From the NCBI GenBank assembly GCA_027422505.1, contig JAPQWV010000675.1, positions 233,001-297,000 on the forward strand: DNA of 64,000 nucleotides, given 5' to 3'. Shown in pieces: positions 20,396 to 32,328 of the stretch. Below the pieces are notes generated by a model. The model was not told the DNA's origin, made no database searches, and was given only the letters and a program-made list of their open reading frames with translations. The position numbers were made by a program, and so were the translations under genes. The stretch is from Craterostigma plantagineum (taxonomy: Eukaryota; Streptophyta; Magnoliopsida; Lamiales; Linderniaceae). How positions within the stretch are numbered: the stretch's first letter is position 1; each line of letters starts with the position of its first letter.

Positions 20396-23300
20396 TGTGG
20401 CGCCCCGCCATCTACTTACCAATTCTAACGCTAACTTACGTGGCTAATGTCAATATAAAATAACTAATACGCGAAAACGTGGGTAAAATTTTTCCTTTTA
20501 TATAAAGGAATTAGTTCTGTACAAGTCAAAATATTGCTTCCATCCTAAATACCTAGGATGGTTCCTGTTTGCAACAAAAGGAAATCTAACTTCCGCCCCA
20601 CGGGTCGCATTCATGTACACACCACCCTCAAAAGTCGTTGGAAGCTTCAAAAGATAGCCTTGCCGTCATAAGCGATCACGTACCATGGTCGCGCGTACCT
20701 ACAACACATATAAACATGGGGTGAGCTATAAAGCTCAGTAAGTAGGAATGATGCATGCCGTGCACGTGTCTCATTTGCAAAGCCATCCGCGCCAATGCAT
20801 TCCGACCCCAATAGGATCAAACTAAATCTCATATCTCTCAGGGCCCTCGACTGACTTACTATGCACCATTTTCAGAGCTCAATTCCAATAAGGATAATGG
20901 TCCAGCAATCCACAAAGGGTGACGAACCATAAAATACCAGTCACGCATTTCGGCCCAATTCGCACTGGGATGCATGACGGCCCGCCATTCAGCCCAATGG
21001 GTACTTGCTGTTCCGTGGACGCTCACGCTGGCAGCCCACTTCGGGGTCGCCAACACCAGAGATACCCTCGGTGTCCCTGCCACCCTCGAATCGCCTCCTC
21101 TAGGTCGCACCTACCGCAATTCAGGGCATTCTGCCCAAATAATAAAAATATATCCGACGACGTACCGAGTCGTCATGGTGTCATAGAAGCAGTCCAGACT
21201 CAACTGTGAGTCGATATCGGATGCCTATATCGGCAAATATCCATCGCTTCAAGCAACATTATACCATGTATACTCTCATCTCACAATTCTCGTGCATGTC
21301 GTGTATGCATGTGTTCATGCTCGTGTAAACAATACTAAAATGCATGCTATATCATCATATATAGCAAATAATTCACATAATCTCATATAAACAGATAGCC
21401 ACGTAATTCATGTTAGTACAAACAATTCATGTGTTGTAGTTGAAATTCCCACTTACCTGTCGTCCAAGCTAAATAAATTTAGTGCTCCGCGAAATTCCTT
21501 ATTTTCGATCCTTGGATAAAATATTACAATATCAGTATCATAGCTAAATTAGATGATCATGCTGAAATAAATTGTTTCGATTATACTAATTTGCTAAAAA
21601 CCCTTAGTCGCTCGATTCTAGATAAATAACGTCAACATCCGACTTGGTACCTAATTTATATTCGCCCGAAAGTTTATAAAACATAAAGTCGGGTCAGCGC
21701 TAATTCCTAAAAGTTCTCGGCGAAAGTAGAATCGCCCGACTTATCACGCTCGAAACTTAGTTTTCATGTAACTCGGCGAAAGTCCCATGCTAAGTGATTA
21801 ATCGCCCGAAACTATTCTCCAATTAGTTATTTAAAGTCTACATTATAATCGGCCGATGTGTTATGATCGAAACTCAAATTCGCCGAGGATCTATCTTTCA
21901 CTCTAAAGTCGCCCGATTTGTTTCTTTCAGCTTACATTCGCTGAGATTAATAATAATAATATTGTTAACCTACTTGAAAATTATATGTCTACAGTCCATT
22001 GGACCGATTTGTATTATGCCTTGAAGCTGGTTTCGCCACATTTTTATAATGGAGCCATTTGATTGGTTGGCTCTTGATTCGATCGATTCTAATTAATACA
22101 TGTACCTTACATTCGATCGATTTGAGGTGTTTATACATTAAAATTGCCGAATGCATCACATCATTAATTTGCTCGAAAGTTCATCACTTTATTCATTCGA
22201 TCGAAAGCTTCATACTCTTATATATTTCGACACTTAAATTATATGGTCAATCTACCCAGAAATTTATAAGTCCTATAATTTTTTCTATTTTAAATTTGTT
22301 AGTCCTATCCCACAGATGAAATTATAAACCTTAATAACATACTATATTATTCGAATTATGCCTTTATCTAGGTAAATAATTTGGGACGAATTTATAACCT
22401 AAACTAGGGTTTTTACCACCTATCTTACGCCAAAATCCCTCATGTCCCTTTAATACCTTGAATTCTTATTCTTTTTCCTGCATAAGATCTAAGTAATTAC
22501 TATTAGGGCTAGTCTCATTACAGAAGTTGGGGTTTTCCTAAAATATTTTGAATGTTCTAAGAGTTTTCATATTTTTGGATTCGAAATTTAAGAGTTGGTA
22601 TAAAATATCTAAACAGTTAGCCTCTTTTTCGTATTTAATAATCCTTAAAACATGTGCTTACATAATTGAAGCATAGAATTAAGGTATGGAGATATACCTA
22701 CTTCCAAGCTTACGAACGAGTCTTGAATTTCTCCTTTGAAGTTTTTGATGGTCTTTAGCTTATGATCGTACTTTTCTATGAACTACTCTTAATCTATTAG
22801 ATCAATATGGGAACTTGGAAATTGGTGATTGAGTCGACAAGTAGGTGACTAAGCACATTACTTTACTTATTAGATTAAGAAACCCTTGTACTTATCCTTA
22901 GTCATCCGATGGTTGTCTTCCCTTGATTTGTGATTGGTCTAATTTTATTCCTACTTCAACTAAAGTCGATCGATTACTTAAAAAGCTAGTAGGTATATTG
23001 TAATCGATCGAATCCTACTTCCCCAAGTCACATTAATTCCTACACCATTAATCGTCCGATTCCACTTCCAACTCGGCGATTTCTACCCTTATCTACATGA
23101 CAATCAATCAAATTCTATTCTCCCTATAATTGATCGAATCCTAACTCTATATTTAAATCGATCGAAACCCTCTCTTCATGTTATCTCGTGGTTTCGCCGA
23201 GACATCTAAGGTTTCAACTAGTTGCTAATCTTTTTCCAAGTCCTAATAAAATTACATAAGTTATGTACTATATAACACATATACACTGTTATGAAACATA

Positions 23301-23423
23301 CATCATGTAGCACGTATCATATAAACACATGATATCAGGAAATATGTATCATGCAGTCATATGGATCACATGATATGTATGCAGATTTATTGACCGGCTT
23401 ACTTACGGGACTCGGGTATTACA
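20396..23423 (-). mobile_element. Solo LTR (element H), Gypsy/chromovirus type, inserted in ORF3 of element B
   Basis: A 3028 bp LTR in minus orientation: it reads TGTAATACCCGAGTCCCG from 23423 and ends ...GGGGCGCCACA at 20396. A perfect 5 bp target duplication, CCTAC, flanks it (20391-20395 and 23424-23428), and no internal domain is present, as expected after LTR-LTR recombination. Its 3' part (20580-20720) shares the Tekay-like LTR tail (CACCCTCAAAAGTCGTTGGA) with F and G in diverged form. It contains dispersed TCGCCCGA and TCGATCGA words at 21600-23200. Open frames within it are chance. Confidence 0.88.
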
Positions 23424-23428
23424 CCTAC

Positions 23429-24701
23429 GGACGCCTCCGGACCAAGCTACCCTAGCTGCTACCCAAGCTACTCCCTCAGTCGCTCCAGACCAACCGCGCC
23501 CCTCAGGACGTGGCGTCAATCCACACGAGGTCCTAGATAAATACATCTTCGAAGGACAGTGAATGACCCATTCCATGCCCGAGGAGCATCAGAGACAACG
23601 GCTTCAAGACGTCCGACACTTCTTACAACAAGCATCCGTGGACCTCATTATCATAGAAGGCGACGAACTTCTGGAAGATGAAGACTACCAAAGAGACATC
23701 CCAAGGCTACCAGAGTTGATCGCACAACGAGTGGTGTCCCCCACCAGACAGATGCCAGGGACCGTTCGGATCGACACGCCGTGGGAAAACATTCGAATAG
23801 AGATACCCTTCCTTGAAGAAGTCAGGGAAAATATTTGGAGGTCACCGGATAAAGTCAAGAAGCCGGATGTGTTCGAGCTGAGAGGGATCTCCACTGGGAT
23901 CAGCAGAAGAGGATGACTTATCTATGGATGCTGACCCAACTAGGACCGGACGTAAGGCTGGGGATTCCGAAGGAACGACTGAAGAGTCATTTCAAGGAAC
24001 TCTCCCCGATATGCCAACTCCTCAGTGTCTACTGTGCAAAAGGAAAACTTTCCACACCTCACTACGTTATTGAGCGAGTGGACAGAACCCGAGAGGAACT
24101 AAGAGAGAGTGACCTTCCGTATCTCCCTGCCGACGAGGTATACAACCTCTATCAGCTGCACGTGGAGAAGTACAAAGGTCCTCAAGGCTTCGTCAAGAAA
24201 GAAGGCCTCGAAGGGTCTACCGGTTCATGATGCGACAAGTCAAATACTTCACCGTGCACGACCTTCAGATGGCTCTAGGGAGCAACATGAAGAAGGTCAA
24301 CATGGTCGAACCACTTAACAAAGGACCTGAGATCGAAGGGCTTCCAAGCAATCATGTGCACATCAGCTCGGTCCTAGGCATCACCTACAACAATCCAATT
24401 GCCAAGAAGACCAGGATGATGTTGAAGACAGAGATTCATAAGTTTTGCGACGGAACGCTCAAGGTCATCAGGAGGAACATCGAGCAGAGGTTGGAAGAAA
24501 TCAATCGAGACACTATGCTTAGGATCCACCGGTTTGTGACAGAACAGCCGCTCCTGATGGAATTGCTGGTTGACATCGAGGAGCGCCTGAAGCTAAGGGA
24601 AACGGTTAGAGATTATGAGTATGCGCTGGGCTTGCGCAGATCGTACTACGCCCGACAAGGACGAATAGCGCGGAGACGCAATCAAGCACAAAGGGGGAGA
24701 A
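23429..24701 (+). pseudogene. ORF3 of Copia element B, C-terminal part
   Basis: Continuation of ORF3 after the solo LTR. 23563-23916 (117 codons: RLQDVRHFLQQASVDLIIIE, LPELIAQRVV, DTPWENIRIE) aligns with element C 53680-53890 (RIESVRSFLKAAASDFYFIE, DTPW-like ETPWRNKK). 23913-24230 and 24227-24706 are adjacent frames split by a one-base deletion near 24216, as the tandem copy downstream shows. The last 159 codons (MMRQVKYFTVHDLQMALGSN, then EQRLEEINRDTMLRIHRF) are highly charged and helical, and end in a basic tail shortly before the polypurine tract. No domain recognised. Confidence 0.75.
24690..24701 (+). promoter_or_regulatory. Polypurine tract of element B
   Basis: AAAGGGGGAGAA directly before the LTR TG. 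The ORF3 frame runs through it. Confidence 0.75.
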
Positions 24702-25021
24702 TGTAGAATACTATTTCTAATTGTGCTTGTTTGGGGCGTTTTGTATAGTAGTCCTTGGATTAGGACTAGTTTGATATTTATACCAAGCTTGTTTGGTATA
24801 AATACATGTAAAGCAATTGAGATGAATAGAGAAAGTTGATTCGAAAGGCTTGCAATTCAATTTCTAGAGAGAGAAACAACAGTAACTTTCTCACTCTACT
24901 CGAATTCTCTCTCTTGATCTTCAAATGAGTTTTTCGATCGATTCTAATTGATTATCATTATCGTCGAATTGCTTTGAATTCTTGCCTAGGATATTAAAGT
25001 TGTTAATCGTAGGACCTAACA
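24702..25021 (+). repeat. LTR of element B (first copy)
   Basis: 320 bp, TGTAGAATACT...GGACCTAACA, with a TATAAATA box at 24797-24804 followed by ACATGTAAA. The second copy at 25600-25901 shares its ends and TATA region. Confidence 0.9.
24797..24804 (+). promoter_or_regulatory. TATA box of the element B LTR
   Basis: TATAAATA inside GGTATAAATACATGTA, conserved in the second LTR at 25717-25724. Confidence 0.7.
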
Positions 25022-25599
25022 CCTGCCGACGAGGTATACAACCTCTATCAGCTGTACGTGGATAAGTACAAAGGTCCTCAAGGCTTCGTCAAAAAAAGAA
25101 GGCCTCGAAGGGCTCTACCGGTTCATGATGCGCCAAGTCAAATACTTTGCAGCGCATGACCTTCAGATGGCTCTGGAGAGCAACATGAAGAAGGTCAACA
25201 TGGCCGAACCACTCAACAAAGGACATGAGATCGAAGGGCTTCCAAGCAATCATGTGCACATCAGCTCAGTCCTAGGCATCACCTACCACAATCCTATTGC
25301 CAAGAAGACTAGGATGATGCTGAAGACTGAGATTCATAAGTTTTGCGATGGGACGCTCAAGGTCATCAGGAGGAATATCGAGCAGAGTTTGGAAGAAATC
25401 AATAGAGATACAATGCTGAGGATCCACAGGTTCGTGAGAGAACAACCGCTCCTGATGGAGTTGTTAGACGACATCGAGGAGTGCCTGAAGCTGAGGGAAA
25501 CGCTCAGAAACTTCGAGTATGAGCTGGGCTTGCGCAGATCGTATTACGCCCGACGAGGACAAATAGCGCGAAAACGCAATCAAGCACAAATGGGGAGAT
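25022..25599 (+). pseudogene. Second copy of the ORF3 C-terminus, in tandem
   Basis: Repeats 24128-24701. It starts in mid-gene at CCTGCCGACGAGGTATACAA directly after the LTR end at 25021. 25125-25604 is open for 159 codons and about 90 percent identical by eye to 24227-24706. It has its own frameshift, an extra A in the A-run near 25095, at a different place from the one in the first copy, so the two breaks are independent. The arrangement LTR, partial internal, LTR looks like unequal recombination between two elements of the family, or a deletion inside a tandem pair. Confidence 0.8.
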
Positions 25600-25901
25600 T
25601 GTAGAGTATACATTTTAGTTGTGCTTGATTTTATTAGTTGTCCTTGTAATTAGGGGCGTTTTGTATAGTAGTCCTTAGATTAGGATTAGTTTGATATTTA
25701 TACCAAGTTTGTTTGGTATAAATACATGTAAAAAAATTGTGCTGAATAGAAAAAATTTGGGAAATTGAATCCTCTCTACTCGAATCCTCTCTCTTGTTCT
25801 TCATTTGAGTTTTTCGATCGAATTTTAATGTTCACCATTATCGTCGAATTGCTTAGAATTCATGCCTAGTATCATAGAGTTGTTAATCGTAGGACCTAAC
25901 A
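25600..25901 (+). repeat. LTR of element B (second, tandem copy)
   Basis: 302 bp, TGTAGAGTATAC...GGACCTAACA, preceded by AAATGGGGAGAT. It lacks a stretch present in the first LTR (the CTAGAGAGAGAAACAACAG region) and has an additional TTATTAGTTGTCCTTG stretch. Confidence 0.88.
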
Positions 25902-28340
25902 AATATATTTTGAGATTCCATAAACATTCACTTATCCATCTTTAATGATCATATAAAAACCAAACAGATACAAAAATTCAATGATACATATACTGATACT
26001 TCGAGAAAATGAATGACTCTTACCGCAATATAGGCATGCGAAAGTTTACCAAATAATCAAATAATACATATAATATTTCAGAAATAAACAACCCTTACTT
26101 GTCAAAATACTTATTTGTTCCAAATTAATAATACATTATTCAGTCGTCTGTTTTTCAGTCGCCTAAATATTTGTCAATTGTGCAAATTTAAATGTCGTAG
26201 TACATTATTAAGTCGTCTGTTTTTCAGTCGCCTAAATATTCATCAATTGTTAAAGACAAACATATGAACTTCAGCAGTAGAGTATTCTAATCCGGGTCAA
26301 AACTTTGGCTATATCTTAATACGGTTTATGAAATTATAGTAATCTAATGATAATGCGAAATCATTTATGTTAGGAATTAAAAAGCAAAACCTTTGAAGTA
26401 CAATAAGATTTTCAACGTTATTGTATTCTCATCTATATCCAAGCCCGTCCATCGCCATATTATGTTAAATACGGTTAATGCAATTATAGTAACTTTAGTA
26501 AATCAATAATAAGAATACGAAACGATTTGTTGTCATAATTAAATCCAAACCTTTGAACTACAATAAAATAATATACAGACAAACCTGTTAAATTCAGCAG
26601 TAATGTATTCTTATCCTATTCCAAACCTTGGTTATAGCTATCTCATCTTAATATGTTTAATGCAATTATAGTAACTTTAGTAAATCGTTATAATAATACG
26701 AAACCTTTTATCTTCAGGATTAAAAGCCAAACCTTTGAACTACAATAAGATTCAACACCATTGTATTCTCATCGATTGTCAGGCCTTGTCTATCTCCAAG
26801 TTATGTTAAGTTACAGTAACTTTAGTAAATCATTATAATAAGAATACGAAAGTATTTGTTGTCATAATTAAACAATAACGTTTTCATTCCATAACGATAT
26901 CTATGTAGCATTAATGATGATATTAAGAAATATCGAGTATGTATAAGACCCTAATTAAGAAACTCAACAACGTTTAGATTCCGTCAAAGATCTCATTCAG
27001 TTGCCTGTTTTCAGTCGTGCAAATATTCATCAATTTAAAAGCAGTATTGTATTGCGGTCTTTCACTTATTAATACGATTCCATGAAAGATCTCATTCAAT
27101 CGGCTGTTTTTCAGGGAGACAAGTATTTGTCAATAGTGTAAATTTAAATGGCGTATTGTATTGCACTCGCTCATTCATTAATACATTTAATGCAATTATA
27201 GTAACTTTAGTAAAAACAATATTATGATAATATGAAACAATTTATTGTCGGAAGTAAAAGAAAAACTTTTGAACTACAATAAGATTTTCAATAGTGTTGT
27301 ATTCTCAGCGATGTCCCTGCCTTGTCTGTCGCCATGTTATGTTAATGCGGTTAATGCAATGTAGTAACTTCAGTACATTAATGTAATAAGAATACCAAAC
27401 GATTTGTTGTCATAATTAAAAGCAGTAACTTCAGCAGTAACGTATTCTCATCCGATTCCAAACATTGGCTATAGCTATGTTATCTTAATATGTTTAATGC
27501 AATTATACAAACTTTAGTATCGATATACGGATGAGAATGAAAAGCCAAACCTTTGAACTACAATAAGATAAGATTCAGCGAATATAACTGAAATGTGGGT
27601 TTAAAACAGACCGTTTACATTCCATTAACGATCTCTATGTATCATTAACAACGACATTCAGAAATATCGACTATGTATGGGATAATAATTAGGAAAGTCA
27701 ACAATGAGTTTAATATGTATGAGAACTTTATAGTAACTTTTGTAAATCGATATAATGATAAATACGAAACGATTTATTGTCAGAATCAAAAGCAAAACCT
27801 TTTAACTATATAATAAGCAGAGGGCCATTCACTCGTCTATTTTTCAGTCGTTGATGCAGTCTTACGCTGTCTTTTATTATAAAGTTAAACACATTAGCAT
27901 TCCAACTCCGTCTGATAAAAATCTACATCCATAAAATTCGGCCAAAGATTTACAATAAACTTCACATTTTCCAAAGATTTACTACACGACTGAATTCTCC
28001 AATCATAGAAAGATTTTACTTCACAATAGTGACAAAGATTTTTAATGAACTTCACATTTTCAAAAAATGCACGACTGCGCTTGATTTCTGTCGTGCATAT
28101 TTTAATAGGGTAAATTTACATGACGTAATGTATTACAGTCACTCATTCATTAATACGTTTAATACAATTATAGTAACTCTACTAAATCAATACAATGAAA
28201 ATGCGAAACGATTATAGCAAAATCTTTGAACTACAAAATCCTTTGAACGGTCGTTTAATGCAATTATAGTAACTTTGCTGAATCAATATAATGATAATAC
28301 GCAACGATTATAGCAATAACTACAAAATTCTTTGAACGGT
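25902..28340. repeat. AT-rich region built of diverged direct repeats
   Basis: About ten diverged copies of TTAATGCAATTATAGTAACT followed by a TTTAGTAAATC block, then GAAACGATTTATTGTC, then AAACCTTTGAACTACAATAA, spaced mostly 150-300 bases apart. A second word, TTTTTCAGTCGCCTAAATAT, recurs near 26148, 26220, 27000, 27100 and 27840. No long frame and no LTR or TIR ends found. It may be a degenerate satellite-like array or the noncoding part of an unrecognised transposon. Confidence 0.55.
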
Positions 28341-30719
28341 TTAACGTTGTTCCATAATCTATTGTTGTTCGATTTGTTAAATAAATACATGTATCATTAA
28401 ACAACCCGTGCTACGTCTTAAACAACCTCTTATGTATCATTAATGACAAACTTATTGCAATTAAAATGGCTGAAAATTTAATCGTCCATGTATTTTTTAA
28501 ACAAATCGAACAATAAATCGAAGAACAAATACATTATACAACACTATAAAATACATGTATCGTTAAACAACCGGTGCCATGTATCAAACGACCTCTTACA
28601 TATCATTAATGACAAACTTATTGCAATTGTGATTGCTCGAAATTTTATCCTCCATGTATTATTTTAACAAGTCAAATAATAAATCGAAGAACAAATACAT
28701 TACACAACACTAAAGCCTTCGAAGAAAAACAATACATTATGGAACAAATTGAAAAACAAATACATTCGATTCAGCCGCATGTATAGAAGACAGGTCCGTG
28801 TATTTTTTTTAACAAATCGAACAACAACACATCGTAGAACAAATCGAAGAGCAAATACATTATAGAACACTAAAGACTTCGGAGAACAAAACCTTATTCA
28901 GTCATATGTATAGAAAACGAAAACCCTACAATGATCCAAACCCGAACTCTAATCTAGATCATATAAAGAACACTGGACCCTCGAAGAACGAATCCAAGAA
29001 CAAATAAATTTTACAACAGTAAACTCTTCGAAGAACAATACATTATTCAGTCGTATAGAAGATGAAAACATTCCAATTATCCCACATCTCAAATCGACAC
29101 TCTTTACACTAGTAGGAATCTGCGAGGCTGTTAAAAAACCAACAATTAGTGCAACGATAAACAAAACAATCAACAAATACAAACAAACTTGAAATCTAAG
29201 ATATCAATGCCTACTTGTTGCACCTGCCACGATAGATAAATATAAACAAAACAGAAGACGAAAATATTCCAATTATCCTACATCTCAAATAGACAATCTT
29301 TACACCAGTAGGAATCTGCGAGGCTGTTAGAAAACCAACAACAATTAGTGCAATGAACAAAACAATCAAGAAATACAAAAAAAACTAAGATATCAATGCG
29401 TACCTGTTGCACCTGCCACGATAGACAAATATAAACAAAACAGAATGCCGACAAACCTACCTTAGGTCTGAAAGTTAAATGTGTACCTGCAAGACGTTTA
29501 GATCAACTTCATGACTGTAACATTACAAAAACAACAATGATGATAACTCAAAAAATGATCAAACCACCAGGAGCAGTGGAGAGACAACTACATGACTGTA
29601 TCAATTTCTAATAGATACTCTTCAAACCCGTATGAAACTGCACGATGTAAAATAGCTTGATACCTGCGACAATAAACAAATACAAACATACAGGGGGACG
29701 ATAAATCGACAATAAACAAATACAAACATACAGGGGGACGATAAACAGATCGGAATGCAAAACAACCTCAACAACACCAAATCGTGAGACATAGCATGTA
29801 AATAAAAAGTCATAATAAAAAACGCCATAAATCAAAGGCATCATAAAAATCGTACTGCCACACGTTCAAAACAACCTTACAGATCCCACCCAATGGGATG
29901 ATAACTGCACGACTGTATCATTACAAAACACCAACCAACCTTAGAGATATTATTTCAATCGCAAAAACATGCACGACCGTACACAGTGGAGAGGTAACTA
30001 CACGACTGTGTCAATTGCTATTCCAAGTCCATTAGATACTCTTCAAACCCGTAGGACGCTGCACGACTGTAACATAGCTCGAAACCTGCAACAATAAACA
30101 AATACAAACATACAGAGAGATGATAAACAAACTGGAAATGCAAAACAACCCCAACAACAACAAACCATCAGACAGTGCATATAAATAACATTTCATCCGA
30201 ACTGACCCTTGGTCTTCCAATAAATGAAATTCTACTGACCCAGATCAAATTAAAATGAATAAAAAACCTACATAGATCAAATTATTAAATTGAATAAATA
30301 ATGCATAATAAAAAGATCGTCCATAGATCAAATAGAAATGAATAACAATTGCATTTGTGATGCCACTCATGTAATACAACTCACACATAAGGCTAAAATG
30401 GACATTATTTTTACTACTTTTTTAATCACATAAGACCCTCATTAACAGCTGACGTGTCACATATCAGTCGGCTATAGGGGTGTCAATTTTCATAATTAAA
30501 CCCCCATATAGGCCTAAGTTTGAAGAAAACTACGAACTTTTATATATATATATGATTATTATATATATTCATGTGTATAGGTGGACATATCATATCTATA
30601 CAAGGTTCACAAAAACATTCTAACATACCTAGCACGAAAACTTTGCTTTGGTCTACGAAAGTTTGGGTTTCAATACTATTCCCACGAAAACATTAGTCAT
30701 TACTTAAGAATTAATTTTC
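28341..30719. repeat. AT-rich region with local tandem duplications, no gene seen
   Basis: Local duplications: about 175 bp at 28388-28560 and 28561-28730 (CAACC.GTGC, CTTATTGCAATT, AATCGAAGAACAAATACATT); about 195 bp at 29055-29250 and 29252-29440 (TAGGAATCTGCGAGGCTGTT, TTGCACCTGCCACGATAGA); and about 420 bp apart at 29600 and 30030 (ATAGATACTCTTCAAACCCG...). The word GCACGACTGTA recurs near 29880, 30000 and 30060. Open frames such as 29182-28949 and 29844-29608 are hydrophobic by composition and have no recognised domain. Confidence 0.5.
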
Positions 30720-30854
30720 TATCTAATATCTTTAAACTTATATTAAAATTATTTATACTTCGGAAGCTTATATTTTCTTTATCAATATTTATAAGTTGTG
30801 TAATTATTCCGCTAACTACACGTAATACCGTATTAAATTTTTACAGGTATTACA
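30720..30854 (-). repeat. Terminal fragment of a Gypsy-type LTR
   Basis: Ends CGTATTAAATTTTTACAGGTATTACA, close to the terminus of LTR G (CGTATTAAATTTTACGGG then TATTACA at 8157). It is probably the 5' terminus of a related LTR in minus orientation. The left limit is not defined. Confidence 0.4.
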
Positions 30855-31062
30855 TTTATGGACATTGGTTTGGTGGTGATGCGAAGTTTGTGGTGGAAAT
30901 TCATGTCGAGGGCCGATGAACTTTCGTGAAAGCCAAACGTGGAAGTTGAACCATAGATTTATCTAGGTTATATCTATATATTTCGAGAAAAGTTTTGACA
31001 TGAAGCAATGTTGATCTTTGTTGACTGAGGCGTCATGATGAGCAAACTCACAAGTTGGAGGT

Positions 31063-31374
31063 TGTTGGGCTTAACCCCATTAGTTGTGCAGCTTTGTTTT
31101 TATTCCATATTGCAGAGAATAAGAATGCGTGTGTTAACAGTTAGAATTCATTCGTTTTAACAGTTAGCTATAGAAAACTTCCCTTTGGGTGAGCGGTAAG
31201 CGTAATGGGTTTAATTACTTTTTTGTTGTCGATTTGAGCGTACACAAGAGTTGAAGAATTGTTTAATTGTACTATCCACATAGTGGATTTTCTAGGGTCT
31301 TCTTGCCCGGGTGTTTTTCACATTAAATCTTTATTATTTACTCATTTTATATTTTAGGAACTAATCTTGAGGTT
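31063..31374 (+). repeat. 3' LTR remnant of an older Copia element
   Basis: Begins TGTTGGGCTTAACCCCATTA after a purine-rich AAGTTGGAGGT, the usual junction of polypurine tract and 3' LTR in many plant Copia elements. It contains AGTGGATTTTCTAGGGTCTTC and a T-rich polyadenylation-like region. 30855-31062 upstream would be its internal 3' end, but no protein could be read there. Element E is inserted at 31374. Confidence 0.55.
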
Positions 31375-31514
31375 TGTTGAGATTTCGGCCACCCAAGACT
31401 TGCTATCCACACTCCTGTCGAATGTGTGTGTGAATTGAATCAAGAAACAAGTTCTTGAAGGAGATCGAATAAAAGCAGATGAAAAACGAAATTAGAAAAA
31501 CAAAGGATTTTACG
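31375..31514 (-). repeat. Truncated 3' LTR of element E
   Basis: Matches 62396-62534 (TGTTGAGATTTCGGCC...AGGATTTTACGT) and then diverges abruptly, so the U3 side and polypurine tract were deleted together with pol. Confidence 0.85.
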
Positions 31515-31720
31515 TCCTGAAGGAAGCTCTTTTCTACGATAATTGGAACGTCAAGCCCACCGTCGTCATTCCACAGGAAGATCTTACCTTCCTAGCCACA
31601 TGAGTCCCTTTTTGACCCATCTACGGCTACCCATTCCAAGCTTCTTGGTCTTCATAGCAGGCACGACCTCAGCTTTTCCAAGTGAAGTTTCAGCTTCACT
31701 CATTGTGTCATCAAACTTCC
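31515..31720 (-). pseudogene. Internal remnant of element E, unassigned
   Basis: About 200 bp of E between its truncated LTR and the insertion point of C. On the minus strand a Lys/Glu-rich frame can be read (MSEAETSLGKAEVVPAMKTK), but it matches no Copia domain that I recognise. CTTCC at 31716-31720 is the duplicated target of element C. Confidence 0.45.
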
Positions 31721-32010
31721 TGTTAGGAATATTTTAGAAGTATCCATAATATCTATTCTATGTCTTTTTGTTTCTTTATGATGTATTTAATATATTTTAT
31801 TTTATTTAGATGGGTTGTAGTTGTAATGGGCTTGTTAGGGGCCCAATGAGCTTAATATCTTTCCAATGTAATTAAGCTAAACCCTAACAATGTTTAATCT
31901 AAGTTTCCATTTACAACTTCACGTATTCAACACACTAGCCTCCAAACACTGTTCATAATATCAATCGAAGGTTTAATCTGTTGAGTGTTCTTGGATAATC
32001 TGGACTTACA
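31721..32010 (+). repeat. 5' LTR of element C
   Basis: 290 bp, TGTTAGGAATATTTTAGAAG...CTGGACTTACA. The 3' LTR (54660-54752 plus 60194-60387) matches across its whole length with scattered substitutions. Confidence 0.92.
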
Positions 32011-32012
32011 AG

Positions 32013-32024
32013 TGGTATCAGAGG
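32013..32024 (+). promoter_or_regulatory. Primer-binding site of element C
   Basis: TGGTATCAGAGG two bases after the LTR, the initiator tRNA-Met primer site with one change at its end. Confidence 0.85.
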
Positions 32025-32328
32025 AAGCGTGCAGGTGAGGAAACTTCAATACAAGCAACAAAAATCGAGTTTTCTGCTATTTTGTAGAGTTTTCAATTTT
32101 CATCAAGCAATTCAAAATCGGACTTCCAAGCTATTTTTTGATTGTTTTCTGGGTTTTTCATGCTGTTATCTTGCATATCTATCAGTTCTGTGAGTTACCC
32201 GACCAGTTTCGGTTGAGTTTAAGGTTGATTTTCTTGAGATTTTCAGTCTGCGAAGAGAAAACGATTCTGTTCTTCATTCTGTTCTTGGCTTTGCGAATGG
32301 CGCATGTTTAGGGTTAAACTTCGCAAAC
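32025..32328 (+). other. Leader of element C, first part
   Basis: Untranslated leader between PBS and gag; contains TGCGAAG, TTTGCGAAT and CTTCGCAAAC words like those after 42047. It ends at the F insertion point (CAAAC, 32324-32328). Confidence 0.7.

Noticed and set aside
18219..24701. ORF3 as a retroviral-type envelope gene
   Set aside because: Position fits, but no signal peptide, fusion peptide or membrane anchor is visible in any readable part in either element.
28949..29182. Hydrophobic 77-codon frame as a membrane protein
   Set aside because: It comes from a duplicated T-rich segment (reverse strand of 29055-29250), and the second copy does not preserve the frame.
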